64,000 nucleotides of DNA, taken from the NCBI RefSeq assembly GCF_014138625.1, contig NZ_JACJHY010000015.1, positions 62,001 through 126,000 of the forward strand, in the 5' to 3' direction. The notes beneath the pieces were generated by a model. The model did no database searches, was not told the origin of the DNA, and saw nothing but the letters and a program-made list of their open reading frames with translations. The translations under genes and the position numbers were made by a program. Within the stretch, counting starts at the first letter, position 1. Each line of letters opens with the position of its first letter. Positions 61,218 to 64,000 of this stretch are shown here, piece after piece. The stretch is from Aminobacter ciceronei. GTDB taxonomy: Bacteria; Pseudomonadota; Alphaproteobacteria; Rhizobiales; Rhizobiaceae.

Positions 61218-61820
61218 TCACATCAAACCGTCAAGAGCAGTCCGGATAGCAAGCCTTGCCCTGTGCAGGAGAACCCGCATATTTCCTTCACTGATGCCAA
61301 GGATTTCACACACCTCCTCGGCCTCCAGGCCCTGCTGGGCGCGCAGGATGATGACAGACCGCTGAGCTGCCGGAAGTGTCTCGATGGCGGCGGCAACGTG
61401 GTCCATCACGCTGCGCCCGGCCAGGATACGCTCAGGCGTCACTTCCTCCCAAAGATCGGGCATGTCTTTCCAACGGCCACGCCCGTCAAAGGCCGCGGCC
61501 AAATTGTCATCCTCGCCCTCACCGTCGAAGGAAACGAACCTTCCCTCGCGGGCCGCGCGGCTGCGCGCCTTGTTGATCAGGATCGAGAATATCCAGCCCG
61601 CCAGAGAAGAGCGCCCTTCAAAGCTCGCGACGTTCTTGAGAACCGCGATCCAAGTATCCTGAGCGACTTCTTCAGCCGTGGCGCGACTTGCCACGATACC
61701 CGTTGCGACACGGATCAGAGCTGCGTTGTGCTTGCGGTAGATTCGCTCGAAAGCAGGCCGATCTCCGGCCACGAGCAATTGTACTAGCTCCGTTTCATCG
61801 GCGTCGGCCTTCCCCATCAC
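61218..61820 (-). CDS. ECF sigma factor
   Basis: A 200-residue ECF factor: region 2 (RPAFERIYRKHNAALIRVAT, ATAEEVAQDTWIAVLKNVAS, SLAGWIFSILINKARSRAAR) and region 4 (IETLPAAQRSVIILRAQQGL, ISEGNMRVLLHRARLAIRTA). Its C-terminal part is the intact version of the relics at 48.9 and 53.3 kb. It is followed by its zinc-finger anti-sigma factor, a Met-rich membrane protein and a YeeE transporter, pointing to a sulfur or redox stress response. Confidence 0.9.
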   Translation of the reverse strand: MMGKADADETELVQLLVAGDRPAFERIYRKHNAALIRVATGIVASRATAEEVAQDTWIAVLKNVASFEGRSSLAGWIFSILINKARSRAAREGRFVSFDGEGEDDNLAAAFDGRGRWKDMPDLWEEVTPERILAGRSVMDHVAAAIETLPAAQRSVIILRAQQGLEAEEVCEILGISEGNMRVLLHRARLAIRTALDGLM

Positions 61821-62009
61821 TCCCCCTGGCGCTCTTATCAGTTGGTAGAATGTCCGTCCTGGAAGTCCAGTAAGGGAATTCTTGCCGACAACGGATCGTG
61901 AAGAATTGGAACGATAGACGACCTATCTTCAGACTGCGTCATCGAATGCTACCCGAAGGGGCACATTGTATCGGCCGCTGTCTTCCTCGTGCCGGAATTA
62001 GTGCCCAGA

Positions 62010-62043
62010 GACCGAGGCGAGCGGGGCGCATCTCGCCTCGGTC
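62010..62043 (-). terminator. Hairpin downstream of bufA2
   Basis: A 12-bp perfect stem (62010-62021 with 62032-62043, loop of 10), 46 bases after the bufA2 stop. No clear U-run. Confidence 0.5.
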
Positions 62044-62089
62044 AAAGACGACGCAAAGCCGACTGCCTGACGGAATTGCTGTGGTCAGG

Positions 62090-62531
<442 letters not shown>

Positions 62532-62585
62532 GCGGCGGCGGAGAGCAGGTGGCCATGGCCCGGAATTCGCCCCTCGGGCGGGTTT

Positions 62586-63329
62586 TCAGTGGTAGTGGCG
62601 ACCAACCTGCGTCGGTTGTTGTGCCTGAAGCCCATTCTTCTGCTGTCGGCTCGGAGAATTGTGGGCACATGCCTGAGGGGTGTCGCCCATAATGGAGCGG
62701 CCGCCCCAGCCCGCAAGTAAGGAGAGAAGTGCCACGCTCCCGAATTGCCAAACCAGAATCATGAGGCTGGCATCCTGTGAATGAACTAGCCGAAGTCCGA
62801 CATTGCCGAGAGCTGCGGCGGCAAGCGCGCCCAACATCACGGTCAGCCGTGGCGCTATCGGTACGCCGCGGCGCAACATCACCACCATGGTGAGCGCAGG
62901 TACGGCACCTACCATCGCGATTCCCGGAAGGCACGGCCAGCCATTGGTCAGGTTCAAAGCGGCGCTGGCGCGCAGCCAAGCCTCGAGGCTGCCTTGTACG
63001 AGGCCTCCCAGCCAGATCGTGAGTGGAGCGAGCGGCAATAGCGCAAGCCTCCGATCGTGACCTGGAATGACCACGGCGAAGGCCGCAACAGCAGCCGCCG
63101 TCGCGGTTGCCAGGGCGGCTGCTTGCTCGAAGAGAAACCGCACGTCGGTCAATCGCTCGGAAAGATCCAATCGCGGCGATGCCAGTACAACGACGATGGC
63201 GACGGCAGGCGCGGAAATCGCGAGCCAATTCACGGCCCGCTTCCGAGGGGGCGGGAGTAGCCTGATCGGACGGGCGTCCCTTGCCAGGCGTTGGATCAGA
63301 TCGTTCGTTTCCACATCAAGCCTCGTCAC
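62586..63329 (-). CDS. nrsF: NrsF-type membrane anti-sigma factor, paralogue 2
   Basis: A 247-residue DUF1109/NrsF protein with six membrane helices (AVNWLAISAPAVAIVVVLAS; AALATATAAAVAAFAVVIPG; GIAMVGAVPALTMVVMLRRG) and the family end RLVHSQDASLMILVWQFGSV. It carries a longer, His/Gln-rich C-terminal tail (QPTQVGRHYH) than paralogue 1, which could add a metal-binding site. It overlaps the sigF2 stop by four bases. The bufA2 promoter begins 55 bases after its stop. Confidence 0.87.
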   Translation of the reverse strand: MTRLDVETNDLIQRLARDARPIRLLPPPRKRAVNWLAISAPAVAIVVVLASPRLDLSERLTDVRFLFEQAAALATATAAAVAAFAVVIPGHDRRLALLPLAPLTIWLGGLVQGSLEAWLRASAALNLTNGWPCLPGIAMVGAVPALTMVVMLRRGVPIAPRLTVMLGALAAAALGNVGLRLVHSQDASLMILVWQFGSVALLSLLAGWGGRSIMGDTPQACAHNSPSRQQKNGLQAQQPTQVGRHYH

Positions 63330-63886
63330 CCCAACACATCCCGCAGCGTCGCCACGGCTCTGTGCACGGCGATCTTGAGAGCGCCGACACTCATGCTGCT
63401 GACCGACGCAGCCTCTTTCAGTGACATTTCGTGCAGCTTCAGCAACTCCATTGCCGTCCGTTGTCTGAGAGGAAGGCCATCAATGGCCTGCCGCAATGCC
63501 TCGGGGTCACGATAGTCGTCTACAGATATATTCGCTCCGGGATCGGGAAAGGTTTCGGGCACCTCGGCGACAGTCATCTCGCGGGCGGCCCGTCGTGCGT
63601 GGCGCCGGCCTGCGTCGGCGGCACGGTTGCGTGCGATGCCCCACAGCCAGGGGAGGAAGGGCCGTTCGGGGTCATAACTCGCCCTAGCGGCATGCATCGA
63701 CAGAAGGGTGTCTTGCACGACGTCTTCCACGTCCTGGCGCTGGTAGAAAGCAAGTTGCCGGGACACTGCTTTGCGCAACATCGGCGTGATGGTGTGAAGC
63801 AACACAACATAGGCGTTTCCGTCGCCGTCCTGAGCGGACCGCATGAGTTCAGCGAGGTATCTGTCGTTTCCGGTTGTCTGATTCAT
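63326..63886 (-). CDS. sigF: SigF-type ECF sigma factor, paralogue 2
   Basis: A 186-residue ECF factor with region 2 (AYVVLLHTITPMLRKAVSRQ, DVEDVVQDTLLSMHAARASY, PFLPWLWGIARNRAADAGRR) and region 4 (GLPLRQRTAMELLKLHEMSL, SVGALKIAVHRAVATLRDVL). It is clearly diverged from SigF at 45 kb, so the two modules were not copied recently. With nrsF2 and bufA2 it forms a second bufferin control unit. The sequence upstream to the window end (63887-64000) shows nothing I can assign. Confidence 0.9.
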   Translation of the reverse strand: MNQTTGNDRYLAELMRSAQDGDGNAYVVLLHTITPMLRKAVSRQLAFYQRQDVEDVVQDTLLSMHAARASYDPERPFLPWLWGIARNRAADAGRRHARRAAREMTVAEVPETFPDPGANISVDDYRDPEALRQAIDGLPLRQRTAMELLKLHEMSLKEAASVSSMSVGALKIAVHRAVATLRDVLG

Positions 63887-64000
63887 CGACGTCCCGCCTT
63901 TGCGTTGCGTCGAGACGGCAAGTGCTTACAAGTTGCGGCCGCCAGCAAACCGCCTCCGAAGCGGTAGCGGCGGGCGCTAAGTGGACAGATTGGTGGCATC

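Overview
The window is GC-rich (roughly 60-63%) DNA from a plasmid or chromid of an alphaproteobacterium, most likely Hyphomicrobiales (Rhizobium/Mesorhizobium-type). The evidence is a complete repABC replicon with two parS-type palindromes, an antisense RNA between repB and repC, DUF680 and DUF736 proteins, and a VbhA/Fic pair. No rRNA or tRNA gene was seen.

Layout. 1-4.3 kb: end of a tyrosine recombinase, a Phd/PemK-like toxin-antitoxin operon, an intact tyrosine recombinase, and a convergent pair made of an unknown protein and a DUF488 protein. 4.4-8.2 kb: repC-repB-repA (minus strand), the antisense RNA, and operators and parS upstream of repA. 8.3-16.9 kb: plasmid housekeeping with ardC antirestriction behind a long inverted repeat, fic and vbhA separated by a terminator, DUF736, a secreted nuclease coupled to a second orphan RepC that has its own antisense-RNA-like leader, and a 644-residue ParB-like protein. 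17.2-23.6 kb: IS110 remnant, then a Cu/Ag-type RND efflux operon (FixH-like protein, CusB, CusA). 23.9-28.7 kb: AhpD-like protein, glutaredoxin, a Tat-exported isochorismatase-fold hydrolase divergent from an AraC regulator, one IS630 element, and a decayed flavoprotein. 28.7-32.7 kb: NrtS, a MerR regulator with a Cys cluster, a SAM methyltransferase, a PanB-like protein, an MTHFR-like protein and a Crp/Fnr regulator. I cannot assign this small one-carbon-looking cluster to a known pathway. 33.0-41.5 kb: a YnjBCDF-type ABC operon headed by a peroxiredoxin and a VTT-flavoprotein fusion, next to a TetR regulator. 41.5-48.4 kb: a bufferin operon (bufA-bufB-bufC-doxX-sigF-nrsF-thioredoxin-ccdA). 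48.4-55.3 kb: a mosaic of duplicated DUF680 genes, sigma-factor relics and IS fragments around an intact glucoamylase-like gene and a DsrE-like gene. 55.4-59.1 kb: a ketone-body/PHB-type operon (patatin, two Adc paralogues, 3-hydroxybutyrate dehydrogenase). 59.3-64 kb: an ECF sigma/anti-sigma/YeeE operon and a second sigF-nrsF-bufA module.

How the parts connect. Three minus-strand sites fit GTAACC-N16-CGAA, the form I recall for SigF-type ECF promoters. They lie before bufA1, before bufA2 and before the patatin-adc-bdhA operon, so the two SigF/NrsF modules probably control the bufferins and perhaps the ketone-body operon. A separate motif, GTAACG-N17-TCCTGT, lies before both DUF680 genes and before the zinc-finger anti-sigma gene, which suggests that the ECF factor at 61.2-61.8 kb drives those. 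With CusBA, glutaredoxin, thioredoxin and CcdA, the accessory part reads as a metal and thiol stress island that has gone through repeated duplication and decay.
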